A DNA stretch of 64,000 nucleotides from the NCBI RefSeq assembly GCF_014647195.1, contig NZ_BMOS01000003.1, positions 153,568 through 217,567 on the forward strand. Direction: 5' to 3'. Every line of letters begins with the position of its first letter. The stretch's first letter is position 1. Of the stretch, positions 35,293-43,505 are shown piece by piece. The stretch is from Oceanobacillus indicireducens (lineage in GTDB: Bacteria > Bacillota > Bacilli > Bacillales > Amphibacillaceae). A program made the position numbers and the translations under genes. Below the pieces are notes generated by a model. The model made no database searches and was not told where the DNA came from. It saw only the letters and a program-made list of their open reading frames with translations.

Positions 35293-36366
35293 TTAATTTA
35301 CAACTACAAGAGTACCGTCAGGAAATATAATCGTATTATCATCTGAATAACCTTTTATTTGGTAGGCTACTTTTCTATTAATATTTCGCCTTTTATTTTC
35401 ATTCAAGTAATTCCAAATATATTCAGTAATACCGAATTGAAGATCTTCTTTACCAATAATATTTTTCAATATGCATTTTGCCAAATAATTATTTTTCGTA
35501 TTCTTGGTTGAAAACACCAAATACTTTGTATTTCCAATAATTTTTTCTTCAAATTTTACCCCCCTGACATCATCTTCCTCTAAAAAGGAACCCTTTTGTA
35601 ACACTTGGGCCAATTCACTTAAACCTATTAAGTAAAACCATGTAGAAAAATGGCGTAATGTAAACCTGTAACTTAATAGCCCCTGACTAGGATAGCCTGG
35701 ATCCATATAATACAAATCCGTTATTCCTTCATCTCTTAACCAGGCACATGAAGTGAATGTGTTTACTATCGGATTAGTTGAAGCGCTATTTTTATCTATC
35801 CAATTAAATCCCTTGTGCGTCTGTCTCATCCCGTTTTTTATAGCTGCTTTTAAATTATTTTTTCCTTGTTTATAAGCCCAGCTTCCTTTTGACTCCAATA
35901 TTATAGCTTCATTAGTATAAGTCGACATCACAAAATCTGGAGTAGATTTATCTAAGCTAATTCCAGGACATAATTCTGCAGCAAAATCTTTAAAATCATT
36001 AAGTTCAATATATCCTAGTTGACTTTGAAAATATAGATAATTTAGACCTTGAGCTATTTCTCCTACTCGGCTAGATTTAGAAAAGTCTGGGAAATAATCT
36101 TTCGCTTCTTTTGTTAGTAACAAATTTCTCGAAGTTTCATTTACTACACCTAGTAGCAATGTTAATGCATTAATTCCAAAAAGTACTTTTTTATCATTTT
36201 TCAAGTTTTTAGTAATAGAAGTTCTAAGTACGCCAATAGCTAATTCCAGAATACTTACATAAAAATCATCTTTTTTAAAAACGCTTAGCCGATCATCAAC
36301 TGTTAAACAGTATTCACAAATTTCGGACACCTTTATTTTTCTTTTTTGCATAAGATCAATAATCAT
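35293..36366 (-). CDS. Orphan protein with PD-(D/E)xK nuclease-like motif
   Basis: A 357-residue protein of no family I recognise. Residues 143-160 read PDFVMSTYTNEAIILESK, a P-D-x13-E-x-K arrangement with predicted beta strands around it, which is the core of PD-(D/E)xK nucleases (D144, E158, K160). An N-terminal helical domain (residues 1-110) could bind DNA or a partner, and the C-terminal 120 residues are unassigned. The gene is AT-rich and alone. Adjacent toxin-antitoxin loci and an IS remnant make a defence or selfish role plausible but unproven. No methyltransferase or helicase is near, so it is not an ordinary restriction system. Confidence 0.65.
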   Translation of the reverse strand: MIIDLMQKRKIKVSEICEYCLTVDDRLSVFKKDDFYVSILELAIGVLRTSITKNLKNDKKVLFGINALTLLLGVVNETSRNLLLTKEAKDYFPDFSKSSRVGEIAQGLNYLYFQSQLGYIELNDFKDFAAELCPGISLDKSTPDFVMSTYTNEAIILESKGSWAYKQGKNNLKAAIKNGMRQTHKGFNWIDKNSASTNPIVNTFTSCAWLRDEGITDLYYMDPGYPSQGLLSYRFTLRHFSTWFYLIGLSELAQVLQKGSFLEEDDVRGVKFEEKIIGNTKYLVFSTKNTKNNYLAKCILKNIIGKEDLQFGITEYIWNYLNENKRRNINRKVAYQIKGYSDDNTIIFPDGTLVVVN

Positions 36367-36446
36367 ATACCCACCTTAATCCTTAACTCATTTAATTTAA
36401 TATTATTGAGCATTGCTCGCTATTATCGGTTTCGTTTTTTATAGAG

Positions 36447-36484
36447 GTTATAAAAAAGGACTCTAGAATTTAGAGTCCTTTTCA
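36447..36484 (-). terminator. Terminator of the flagellin gene
   Basis: AAAAGGACTCTA and TAGAGTCCTTTT form a 12-bp stem with a short loop, 10 bases past the flagellin stop at 36493 on the minus strand, with a U-run in the minus-strand RNA. Confidence 0.85.
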
Positions 36485-36492
36485 AAACCATT

Positions 36493-36533
36493 TTACTGAA
36501 GTAACTGTAAAACACCTTGAGGTTGTTGGTTGG
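36493..36533 (-). CDS. hag: Flagellin exon 3
   Basis: The 41 nt after the intron 2 splice encode (S)[12 protein letters not shown] and stop. Fused to ...MLAQ they give a standard flagellin C-terminus. Without splicing this stretch is untranslated. Confidence 0.75.
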
Positions 36534-38312
36534 CTTGCTTCGCCGCTATGCCTTTCGATCATAGAATAGACTATATCTTCACCCTTATATTCATAAGGGG
36601 CTGGGCACTTCGAATGATTGATTGCAATCACTCTACGAATCTCATTGCCATAGGATTTAACCATTAGGCAGTGCATTCTAGTCGTTGAACCTTCGCCAGG
36701 CTTTCACCTTAGGCGCTTGGCTGCTGATTATCCATTGTTACATTGCTTTGTTTTTCAAACCTTCACGTTTGCCGTTTCCGACTACGTTGTGGTACAAAAC
36801 ACTTTAGGAACTTCCAGCAATTCACCCAGTTATTCTCTAACCCGTTACCAGATTAGACGCCCTGCTCAACAATTACTGTAAGAGTTGTAGTACTCCTTGA
36901 GGCATTTGTTGAGATTGAGCTAACATAGATTGTGCCGCTTGTGAAAGGATGTTGTTCTTAGTGAACTCCATCATTTCTTTCGCCATATCAACGTCACGGA
37001 TACGTGATTCTGCAGCAGTTAAGTTTTCTGCTGATGTACCTAGGTTGTTAATAGTATGTTGAAGTCGGTTTTGTACTGCACCGAGTTTAGAACGTTCAGC
37101 AGACACATTATCGATTGCAGATTGAATTGTAGTAATTGCTCCGTCAGCACTTTTCTGATCAGAAATATTAATTCCTACTGTAACAGAACCTGTCAATGTG
37201 TCCTCTTCTGCAGCAACAACCAGTCTGTCACCATCATAGTAGCCAGCTTCACTACCCTTGATAGTCCCAGTTTTTCCATCTGCAAGTTCTGAATCAGCTG
37301 CTAGAACTAACTTGCCATTAGCATCATAATATCCTGCGGCTTCAAAATCTCCGTCTTCTACTGATCCACTTTCAGCTTGCCAAGTACCTATAGTTTTTCC
37401 TTCACCGTCAGTAATCGTATGAGTAGCTGGATCATTATCAGGGTCTGTCCCAGGAGTTGTCACAGCAGTGTATTTTACATCAGCTGTAGCATCTTTATAC
37501 TCTAGATCTTCTACTTGATAAGTCTCAGCAACTTTTAACTTGTTACCACTCATATCGTTAATTGAAACTTTCAAGTTCTGTCCTTCATTTGCACCAACAT
37601 GGAAAGTAGCATTTTGCAAGCTTCCATCTAGTAAAGTTTTCGTGTTAAATTCAGTATCATTTGAAATATCATTTAAGGCATTTGCAAGTTGATCAATTTC
37701 TTTTTGTAGTTCGCCACGATCAGCCTCGTTGTTTGTATCGTTTGAAGCTTGATTCGCAAGTTCACGCATTCTTTGAAGAATAGCATGAGTTTCGTTAAGT
37801 GCACCTTCTGCTGTTTGGATTAGAGAAATCAAATTTGTTATCGTAGTGGTTGTTTATCCGCTACTTCTTTATGTTTCCATAAAGTTCAGACCATATCTTC
37901 ATCCCTTTAAGGATGCCCCGCGCTCGTGGGTGGGTTATCGGTATGGTTCCTCACCACCTGGTCGTTACACCTTCCTAACTACTCATCACACCAATTCATT
38001 AGGCTAGGCTCGGTATTGCCCACCATCCTTCATATGGTTTGGGGTTCCACCGAATTCACGGAGTTTTCATCTAAACATTACTGCTTAGTGCGGCATTTCT
38101 AGTTTACCGTCTTGAGCGTTTTTTGACGCCATTTCTAATCCACGAATTTGCCCACGCATTTTCTCAGAGATTGCTAGACCAGCTGCGTCATCTCCAGCTT
38201 TGTTGATTTGCAGACCTGAAGAAAGTTTCTCCAAAGATCCTTGTACTGCGTTTTGGTTTGTTCCTAATTGGCGATGTGCATTAAGAGCCGAAATATTGTG
38301 ATTGATAATCAT
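36493..38312 (-). CDS. hag: Flagellin, split into three exons by two group I introns
   Basis: Exons on the minus strand are 38312-38106, 37829-36914 and 36533-36493. Joined they give 387 residues. Exon 1 has the D0/D1 start [20 protein letters not shown] and ends ...NAQDG. Exon 2 begins [13 protein letters not shown], contains a variable acidic centre and ends ...SMLAQ plus one base. Exon 3 completes [13 protein letters not shown]. Conserved termini are required for assembly into the filament outside the cell. GGAGG lies before the start and a perfect SigD promoter further up. Unspliced intron 1 would stop translation six codons in, so its removal is essential. Intron 2 is not blocking, because it encodes its own C-terminus. 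Confidence 0.88.
36534..36913 (-). ncRNA. Group I intron 2 of flagellin, 380 nt, with coding 5' end
   Basis: Core elements in order: P-like AATTGCTGGAAGTTCC, Q-like AATCAGCAGCCAAG, R-like GTTCAACGACTAG and S-like GAAGATATAGTCT, with P7 pairing GACTA/TAGTC. P1 is a 7-bp helix between exon GCTCAAT and intron GTTGAGC, ending in the required U-G pair; this places the 5' site after base 36914. The intron ends with G at 36534. Its first 41 bases encode [12 protein letters not shown] in frame and a TAA, inside the P1 loop. No homing endonuclease ORF. Confidence 0.82.
36914..37829 (-). CDS. hag: Flagellin exon 2
   Basis: Starts [20 protein letters not shown] (conserved D1), has a low-conservation acidic central region (about residues 170-290 of the joined protein) and ends with the C-terminal D1/D0 ([17 protein letters not shown] ... 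AAQSMLAQ). Without intron 2 splicing translation runs on to the stop at 36873. Confidence 0.85.
37830..38105 (-). ncRNA. Group I intron 1 of flagellin, 276 nt
   Basis: It lies between exon ends ...CAAGACGGT and ATTTCTCTA. P1 pairs exon CGGT with intron GCCG and ends in the splice-site U-G. The intron ends with G (37830). Core: P-like GAATTCGGTGGAACC, Q-like AATACCGAGCCTAG, R-like GTAACGACCAG and S-like AAGATATGGTCT, with P7 pairing GACCA/TGGTC. No ORF. Phase 0 joining restores NAQDG-ISLIQ. Reading through gives KLEMPH and stop. Confidence 0.88.
38106..38312 (-). CDS. hag: Flagellin exon 1
   Basis: 69 codons ([10 protein letters not shown] ... MASKNAQDG), the N-terminal D0/D1 region. The start at 38312 has GGAGG ten bases upstream. 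An in-frame upstream extension is leader RNA. Confidence 0.88.
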
Positions 38313-38320
38313 GTTCAATC

Positions 38321-38361
38321 TACCTCCATGTATTTTGTTTTCTAGCAAGCCACATCCTTGT
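38321..38361 (-). promoter_or_regulatory. Candidate CsrA binding sites in the flagellin leader
   Basis: In the minus-strand leader, ACAAGGATGT (38361-38352) matches the CsrA recognition core, and ACATGGAGGT (38330-38321) overlaps the ribosome binding site. This two-site layout is like hag of B. subtilis, where CsrA represses translation and FliW relieves it. No assay evidence here. Confidence 0.55.
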
Positions 38362-38508
38362 GATCTTGCTGATCTATAATAACTCCACATTCTATGGAAT
38401 TACTACCTATTTAATTAGAACATTCCGAAACGATTCACAGCCGAAATTTCCACCTATGTATAGGTTGAATGGCCATAGCTATGTATCTTTCCTGCTGTTC
38501 TATTAATT

Positions 38509-38535
38509 ATATCGGCAGGACTTTCGGATTGTTTA
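38509..38535 (-). promoter_or_regulatory. SigD promoter of flagellin
   Basis: Minus strand: TAAA (38535-38532), 15-base spacer, GCCGATAT (38516-38509). This is a perfect match to the flagellar sigma-D consensus and leaves a leader of roughly 190 nt. Confidence 0.9.
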
Positions 38536-38624
38536 ATACTTTTTTCATGAAAAATATTTTTTGTTGAAAAAATATTAATAACCACAAAAAAACGCCCAGC
38601 ACAATTTCATGCCAGGCACCCAAC

Positions 38625-40025
38625 TCAATAATCCCGATTCGTCTCCACATAATCAATCTCTTTTATCTTATACGTCTCACCAGATTTCACTAGAACATAT
38701 TCCTTCGTCCGGTCATAATCAATTTGTTCATCCAGATGATTGGTAAAAGTGAAAACTTCATTTGTTGTTACCAGTATTTCATTACCAGCCAACTCTTCAA
38801 CATTCACTATTTCATTTGATATAAAGTCATAATGATAGGCGGTATCTTTTAAATCACCTACATATTCTTCAAGTTCCGCATATGCAGTACTCCCTTTGTC
38901 AAGGAAAGGGGCGATTAAACTGAAGTCTTTATTGTTCAAAGACGATTCATAAGCATCGCGGAAGTCCAAAACCATATCGCCTAGACTATCAGCGTCTACA
39001 TCACTATCACTTGTAGTAGTTTCGGAATCTGGAGCATCATCTTCATTAAAATAAAAGTCAAAACCATACCAACCTAGATCATCCTCTGTCATAACATCTG
39101 TCTTCATAACTTTTCCATCAGCTTTTTCCAACTCGGCATGCAATTCAAATTCCGCGTCATAAGGAACCGGACCGATTTCAAACAGCTCTGCAAATGTTAA
39201 TCCGGTGCCCTCCCCATTCACAAACAGCTGCGCCTCTTCCTCGTCCGTGCTAAAAGCATACGAATCTCCTTCAAACTCAATCATAAACTCTCTTTCCTCA
39301 GAAGGTGTTACTTCCAGTTCTGTTTCACTTGTGAACGAACCGAAGTGGTTTTCCGCTTCCGCCGCGACAGTATATGTTCCTGGATAAATGCTCGCTGTTT
39401 CTGTAGACTCCGTGTCCTCAAGTTTCAATTCTGTTTCATTAATCGTTACATTTGTATCCGCCACATTTGTGCTTACAGTTAACTTTGTCGGCTCAGCCTG
39501 GAATGCATACGTATTATAAATAAGCAATTTCTTTTCCTGGCGCACATCAAACAGTTTCTCTCCATTATTACTAAAAATAGTTTTGCTTAACGGGATGTTG
39601 TTCTGTTCCAATAGATCGATATACTGATTCTTAATTGCTTCCCATTCATAGTCCTTTATGTACTTGAAATAGCTGTCTTCATCAAGCATGGCGGCATCGT
39701 CAATGTCAATCTGGCTGACGAAAGCTTCAACATCATTATCGAGTATCGCTTGATCCATCGCCTGCAAACTTTTCATTGGATCGAAGTAGGATGATAAAAA
39801 TAAATGAGTTCCGATCAGAACAACTGCAAACATCCCGGCAATACTAAAAAGCCATTTCTTCTTTTTTGACATCGGCTTTTTCGGTGTACTGCTTTGTGCC
39901 CTTTTTTGGGTTTCGGCAGGTGGAGGTGTTGGTGCTCGTTGGGGTGTGCTTTGATTTGCCCCACATTCTGTACAAAAAGCTTCATTTCCCTTTAGCTCAT
40001 GCCCGCATTCTATACAATATTTCAA
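38625..40025 (-). CDS. Zinc-ribbon, single-pass membrane protein of the TcaA/YvbJ type
   Basis: About 466 residues from TTG at 40025, with AGGGG seven bases upstream. An N-terminal zinc ribbon (YCIECGHELKGNEAFCTECG) is followed by a Pro/Lys linker, one membrane helix (KKKWLFSIAGMFAVVLIGTH) and a long extracytoplasmic part with repeated beta domains and an NTF2-like C-terminal domain (DFRDAYESSLNNKDFSLIAP). This order is that of TcaA, a cell-envelope protein linked to teicoplanin sensitivity and cell-wall stress. The gene follows the second zinc-ribbon gene, with a terminator between them. Confidence 0.8.
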   Translation of the reverse strand: MKYCIECGHELKGNEAFCTECGANQSTPQRAPTPPPAETQKRAQSSTPKKPMSKKKKWLFSIAGMFAVVLIGTHLFLSSYFDPMKSLQAMDQAILDNDVEAFVSQIDIDDAAMLDEDSYFKYIKDYEWEAIKNQYIDLLEQNNIPLSKTIFSNNGEKLFDVRQEKKLLIYNTYAFQAEPTKLTVSTNVADTNVTINETELKLEDTESTETASIYPGTYTVAAEAENHFGSFTSETELEVTPSEEREFMIEFEGDSYAFSTDEEEAQLFVNGEGTGLTFAELFEIGPVPYDAEFELHAELEKADGKVMKTDVMTEDDLGWYGFDFYFNEDDAPDSETTTSDSDVDADSLGDMVLDFRDAYESSLNNKDFSLIAPFLDKGSTAYAELEEYVGDLKDTAYHYDFISNEIVNVEELAGNEILVTTNEVFTFTNHLDEQIDYDRTKEYVLVKSGETYKIKEIDYVETNRDY

Positions 40026-40057
40026 CTTACTTCCCCTCTCTTTTCCATAAAAAATAG

Positions 40058-40105
40058 GCAGCTCACCAAAGCAACATTTACATTGCAATCATGAGCTGCT
40101 TTTCA
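40058..40105. terminator. Hairpin between the two zinc-ribbon membrane genes
   Basis: GCAGCTCA and TGAGCTGC flank an inner TTTACATTGCAA segment; A/T runs are present on the outside. It would end the 40112 gene on the minus strand. Confidence 0.65.
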
Positions 40106-40111
40106 ATTTTC

Positions 40112-40987
40112 TTACCACCCATAACCATAAGATGTTAGGTCTTCGATTTGACTAATAAAATCCATTAAGACCGCATCAGCAAGCAGGAAACAGATAAAGC
40201 TGATTAATAGAACCGTTGCGAGACTAAAGTATATTTTTTGTCCATTTGGGTTGACCTCGGAAGCTTTCTGATAAACATATAAGACAGGAACATATGAAAA
40301 TATCATTACTAGTGAAATAACGAGCGTAAAGAATGTTAATTGATAAGAGCCGATCAGTCCACCGAGCACGGCGACTAAATTTAATGCAACGAATGGAACA
40401 TAGATCGAGCCGTACTCGGCTATAATTTTTTTAAACGAATCCTGATTTTTCGCGAGTTTCGTCATTGCAAGAGCACTTCCGAACGTAATCGCAATTAATA
40501 TGAGCGCAAAGAAAAAGAGCCTTGGGACAATCCTGAAGAATGGAAGTGATTCACTCATCCAGCTCCCACCAAATGATTTAAATAAGGAGTTCCCAAGAAA
40601 ATAAATGCTCAATGAGAAAAATAAGGCGTATAGCCCGATGTTGATCAAGCTGTTCGTAAATTGTTTTTCACCGGAATGAAATGCCCGGGCCGGGTTTTTT
40701 AATAAATGTAAAAAATAAGACCAGTAATGATTTAATCCTTCTTTAACCGCATCCGCTGTTGGTTGTGCATTTCCTTCTATCGTTGCCGCCGCTGGACTCG
40801 ACTCTGCTGTTGTTTGTTGTTCTACTTGTGCATTCCCTTGCGTAGTATTCGCTTGGGGCGGCTCCTCCTCTCTTCTAGATTGCTGATTCGGGTTCTCAGC
40901 ATCGTTTTGCGACTGCATCGCTGCGCCACATACACCGCAGAACCTACCAGTCTCCTGCTGATGGTTACAACTTGGACAGACTAACAT
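40112..40987 (-). CDS. Zinc-ribbon, multi-pass membrane protein
   Basis: A 291-residue protein. It starts with a zinc ribbon (LVCPSCNHQQETGRFCGVCG), a Gln/Pro-rich linker (residues 25-80) and then six hydrophobic segments in the Yip1/DUF-type layout (FTNSLINIGLYALFFSLSIY ... VLLISFICFLLADAVL). I cannot name a function. It is directly upstream of the TcaA-like gene on the same strand, and the similar zinc ribbons suggest they act together at the membrane. GGAGA precedes the ATG. Confidence 0.7.
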   Translation of the reverse strand: MLVCPSCNHQQETGRFCGVCGAAMQSQNDAENPNQQSRREEEPPQANTTQGNAQVEQQTTAESSPAAATIEGNAQPTADAVKEGLNHYWSYFLHLLKNPARAFHSGEKQFTNSLINIGLYALFFSLSIYFLGNSLFKSFGGSWMSESLPFFRIVPRLFFFALILIAITFGSALAMTKLAKNQDSFKKIIAEYGSIYVPFVALNLVAVLGGLIGSYQLTFFTLVISLVMIFSYVPVLYVYQKASEVNPNGQKIYFSLATVLLISFICFLLADAVLMDFISQIEDLTSYGYGW

Positions 40988-41292
40988 TGTACATTCTCCT
41001 TTATAATATTAACTATTCCTTTCGTACACTTGCCTTGATGATTTTATGTAAAGGAAAGTAGTTTTATAACCCTAGAAAAAGAATCATATAAGTCTTTTAG
41101 ACTATCTCAATTGATTATAGCAAAGTTCTTTCTAATTTAAAGCATTTTTTAATAAAAATACAGTCCAAAAAATAAGCAGCTTCATATTCTATTTCTATCA
41201 ATTTTAGCCGATATAATAGCTGTGCGATAGCATTTGAACGATGGGTCTCCATACTTAGAAAAAATTAATATGTGAAAGAAGGTACAAATAAA
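40988..41292. other. Divergent intergenic region with SigD promoter
   Basis: Apart from the SigD -10 element at 41207-41214 and a probable minus-strand promoter for the zinc-ribbon gene, nothing is recognisable. Confidence 0.5.
41188..41214 (+). promoter_or_regulatory. SigD-like promoter of the chemoreceptor
   Basis: GCCGATAT (41207-41214) is a perfect SigD -10; the -35 position holds TCTA, a weak match to TAAA, at 15 bases spacing. The gene downstream is a chemoreceptor, which fits. Confidence 0.65.
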
Positions 41293-43362
41293 ATGTCAAC
41301 CGACACCAAAGAAAAATCAACCTGCTTCAACTGGATCCAAAAACGCATCTCAAGAAAAGTAGCCGCCGCCCTTTTCGTTGCGATCCTGCTCGTATTTTCC
41401 ACCACCGGTTTCTTCATTCATACGTTCACGAAATCCATGCTGCTGGACAATGTTGAAGAAAACCTGGCAACGAAGAGTGATGCAACGGCTGAGCAAGTGA
41501 ATAACATGTTTAAAGAAAAAGCTACCATCGTCCGGCAAATGGTAACGAATCAAGAGATAGCAAAGTACTTAGATACTGCTGATTCCCGGGACGAGGCACT
41601 TGATAACGATTATTATGATGGTGTTTCCGAGACACTGGATCAGATTGTCGCAACCGATGAATCGATCGCAATGGCTTGGGTCGCAAGTGACCGCTCGAAC
41701 TTTTTAATCGGTAGTAATAGCGTGTTATCCGATCCAGCATTCGATATCGAAAGCAGACCTTGGTATGAACAAGTCGTCACAGAAGAAGATGTTTATTTTA
41801 CCGAACCTTATATGGATGAAGTATTTGGAGAAATCATTTTAAGCGCAATGACGCCAGTCAAAGAAAATGGCACCGTCGTCGGGATTGCAGCGATTGATAT
41901 TTTCTTAGATGAATTACCGAATCTTATGCAGGCATTCAATATTGGAGAGACCGGCTATTCCTTCTTAATTACGAATGACGGGACAATCCTTTATCATCCG
42001 AATGAATCCTACATTTTGGAAGAACAGATCCAATCGCTTGATGGGGATATTGCCGAAATCGGTAATCAAATGCTCGCAGGTGAAAATGGATTAAAATTAG
42101 CACAGGTGGATAACCGTTCCGAATATATCGGTTACGCTCCAGTGCCAACAACCGACTGGGCGATCGGTACGGCATTACCGGAGAAAGAAGCGCTAGCGGG
42201 AATGAATAATTTCACGTTTATAATGATATTATTTTTCTCCATTGCTTGTCTCATTCTTTTAGTCATTGTCGTTATCTTGTTAACACGAATGCTGCGTGAC
42301 ATTCCACGTATTACCGAAGTGATGAACGAACTTGGTCTCGGGAATTTAAACGTCGTAAACATACAAACGAATTCAAAAGATGAAATTGGTCAGCTTGTTA
42401 CTTCCACAAATTTAATGCAAGAGAACATGCGCGATGTCGTCGGAAAAATATCTACAATGGCAGCAACGGTTAGTAACAAGAGTGAAGAGTTGACCCAATC
42501 GGCAAATGATGTGAAGGCTGGTTCTGAACAGGTGGCGACAACGATGCAAGACTTGGCGCATGGCTCTGAATCGGAAGCGAACGCCACGACCGATCTCTCC
42601 TCCCTCATGTCTTCTTTTTCAGAAGAAGCCGAGGAAGCGCATCATAATAGTAGACAAGCATATGACTCGTCCAATACCGTGCTCGAGCATACGAATGAAG
42701 GCAGTAAGTTAATGGAACGCTCAACTGCACAAATGGAAAAAATTGATCAGATCATTTATGAGTCCGTGCAGAAGGTAAATAATCTAGATGCACACAGCCA
42801 GAAGATTTCTGATTTGGTATCTGTCATTAAAGATATAGCAGACCAAACGAATTTACTTGCTTTGAATGCATCAATTGAAGCGGCAAGAGCTGGAGAAAGC
42901 GGTAGAGGGTTTGCTGTTGTAGCAGATGAAGTTGGCAAACTTGCCAATCAAGTTGCCTCATCGGTAACAGGCATAACCGAGATGGTCCAATCAATTCAAC
43001 ACGAATCAGGACAAGTTACGGAATCTCTTCGAATGGGATATCAAGAAGTGGAACAAGGTACAGAACAAATGGAGACCACAAGAAATACATTCGAACAAAT
43101 CAGTAATTCTGTTACACAAATGGTTGACGGGATCCGTACAATTTCGGAAAACTTATCCGTTATCTCAGCAAACAGTGAGAAAATGAACACATCCATTCAA
43201 GAGATAGCAGCGATATCAGAAGAATCTGCGGCTGGTATTGAAGAGACATCAGCTTCTTCGGAACAAATCAGCAGTTCGATGGAAGAGGTTGTGACAAGCT
43301 CGGATGAACTTGCTGGGATGGCAGAGGAATTGAATGAGTTGGTTAAACAGTTTAGGTTGTAA
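41293..43362 (+). CDS. Methyl-accepting chemotaxis protein with dCache sensor
   Basis: About 689 residues, starting at 41293 with AAGAAGGT nine bases upstream. N-terminal membrane helix ([20 protein letters not shown]), periplasmic-side dCache domain (residues about 55-295, with SRPWYEQVV and [11 protein letters not shown]), second helix ([20 protein letters not shown]), HAMP, and a cytoplasmic signalling domain with hairpin tip [20 protein letters not shown]. It senses a small ligand and controls CheA. dCache receptors often bind amino acids; the ligand is unknown. SigD control links it to the flagellin next door. Confidence 0.92.
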   Translation: MSTDTKEKSTCFNWIQKRISRKVAAALFVAILLVFSTTGFFIHTFTKSMLLDNVEENLATKSDATAEQVNNMFKEKATIVRQMVTNQEIAKYLDTADSRDEALDNDYYDGVSETLDQIVATDESIAMAWVASDRSNFLIGSNSVLSDPAFDIESRPWYEQVVTEEDVYFTEPYMDEVFGEIILSAMTPVKENGTVVGIAAIDIFLDELPNLMQAFNIGETGYSFLITNDGTILYHPNESYILEEQIQSLDGDIAEIGNQMLAGENGLKLAQVDNRSEYIGYAPVPTTDWAIGTALPEKEALAGMNNFTFIMILFFSIACLILLVIVVILLTRMLRDIPRITEVMNELGLGNLNVVNIQTNSKDEIGQLVTSTNLMQENMRDVVGKISTMAATVSNKSEELTQSANDVKAGSEQVATTMQDLAHGSESEANATTDLSSLMSSFSEEAEEAHHNSRQAYDSSNTVLEHTNEGSKLMERSTAQMEKIDQIIYESVQKVNNLDAHSQKISDLVSVIKDIADQTNLLALNASIEAARAGESGRGFAVVADEVGKLANQVASSVTGITEMVQSIQHESGQVTESLRMGYQEVEQGTEQMETTRNTFEQISNSVTQMVDGIRTISENLSVISANSEKMNTSIQEIAAISEESAAGIEETSASSEQISSSMEEVVTSSDELAGMAEELNELVKQFRL

Positions 43363-43394
43363 TTTTATAAAAAATAGCTTCGAACTTTGTATAT

Positions 43395-43463
43395 AAAATG
43401 GACCCTAGATAATAGACACTGATAATAAACAGTCAGTCGACCTCTATTATCTAGGGTCTATTT
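43395..43463. terminator. Terminator between chemoreceptor and acyl-CoA dehydrogenase genes
   Basis: GACCCTAGATAATAGA and TCTATTATCTAGGGTC form a 16-bp stem around an interrupted loop and lead into TATTTTTG. It can serve both convergent genes. Confidence 0.85.
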
Positions 43464-43505
43464 TTGTTTTCTCGGAGCTATTTTTTCACGTATAGGCTGC
43501 CCGTT

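Noticed and set aside
35119..35346. 75-residue plus-strand ORF
   Set aside because: It overlaps the end of the PD-(D/E)xK gene, has no ribosome binding site and shows AT-driven composition.
36482..36676. 64-residue minus-strand ORF ([15 protein letters not shown]...)
   Set aside because: It lies inside group I intron 2 and exon 3 in the wrong frame, over conserved intron core elements. There is no ribosome binding site and no endonuclease motif.
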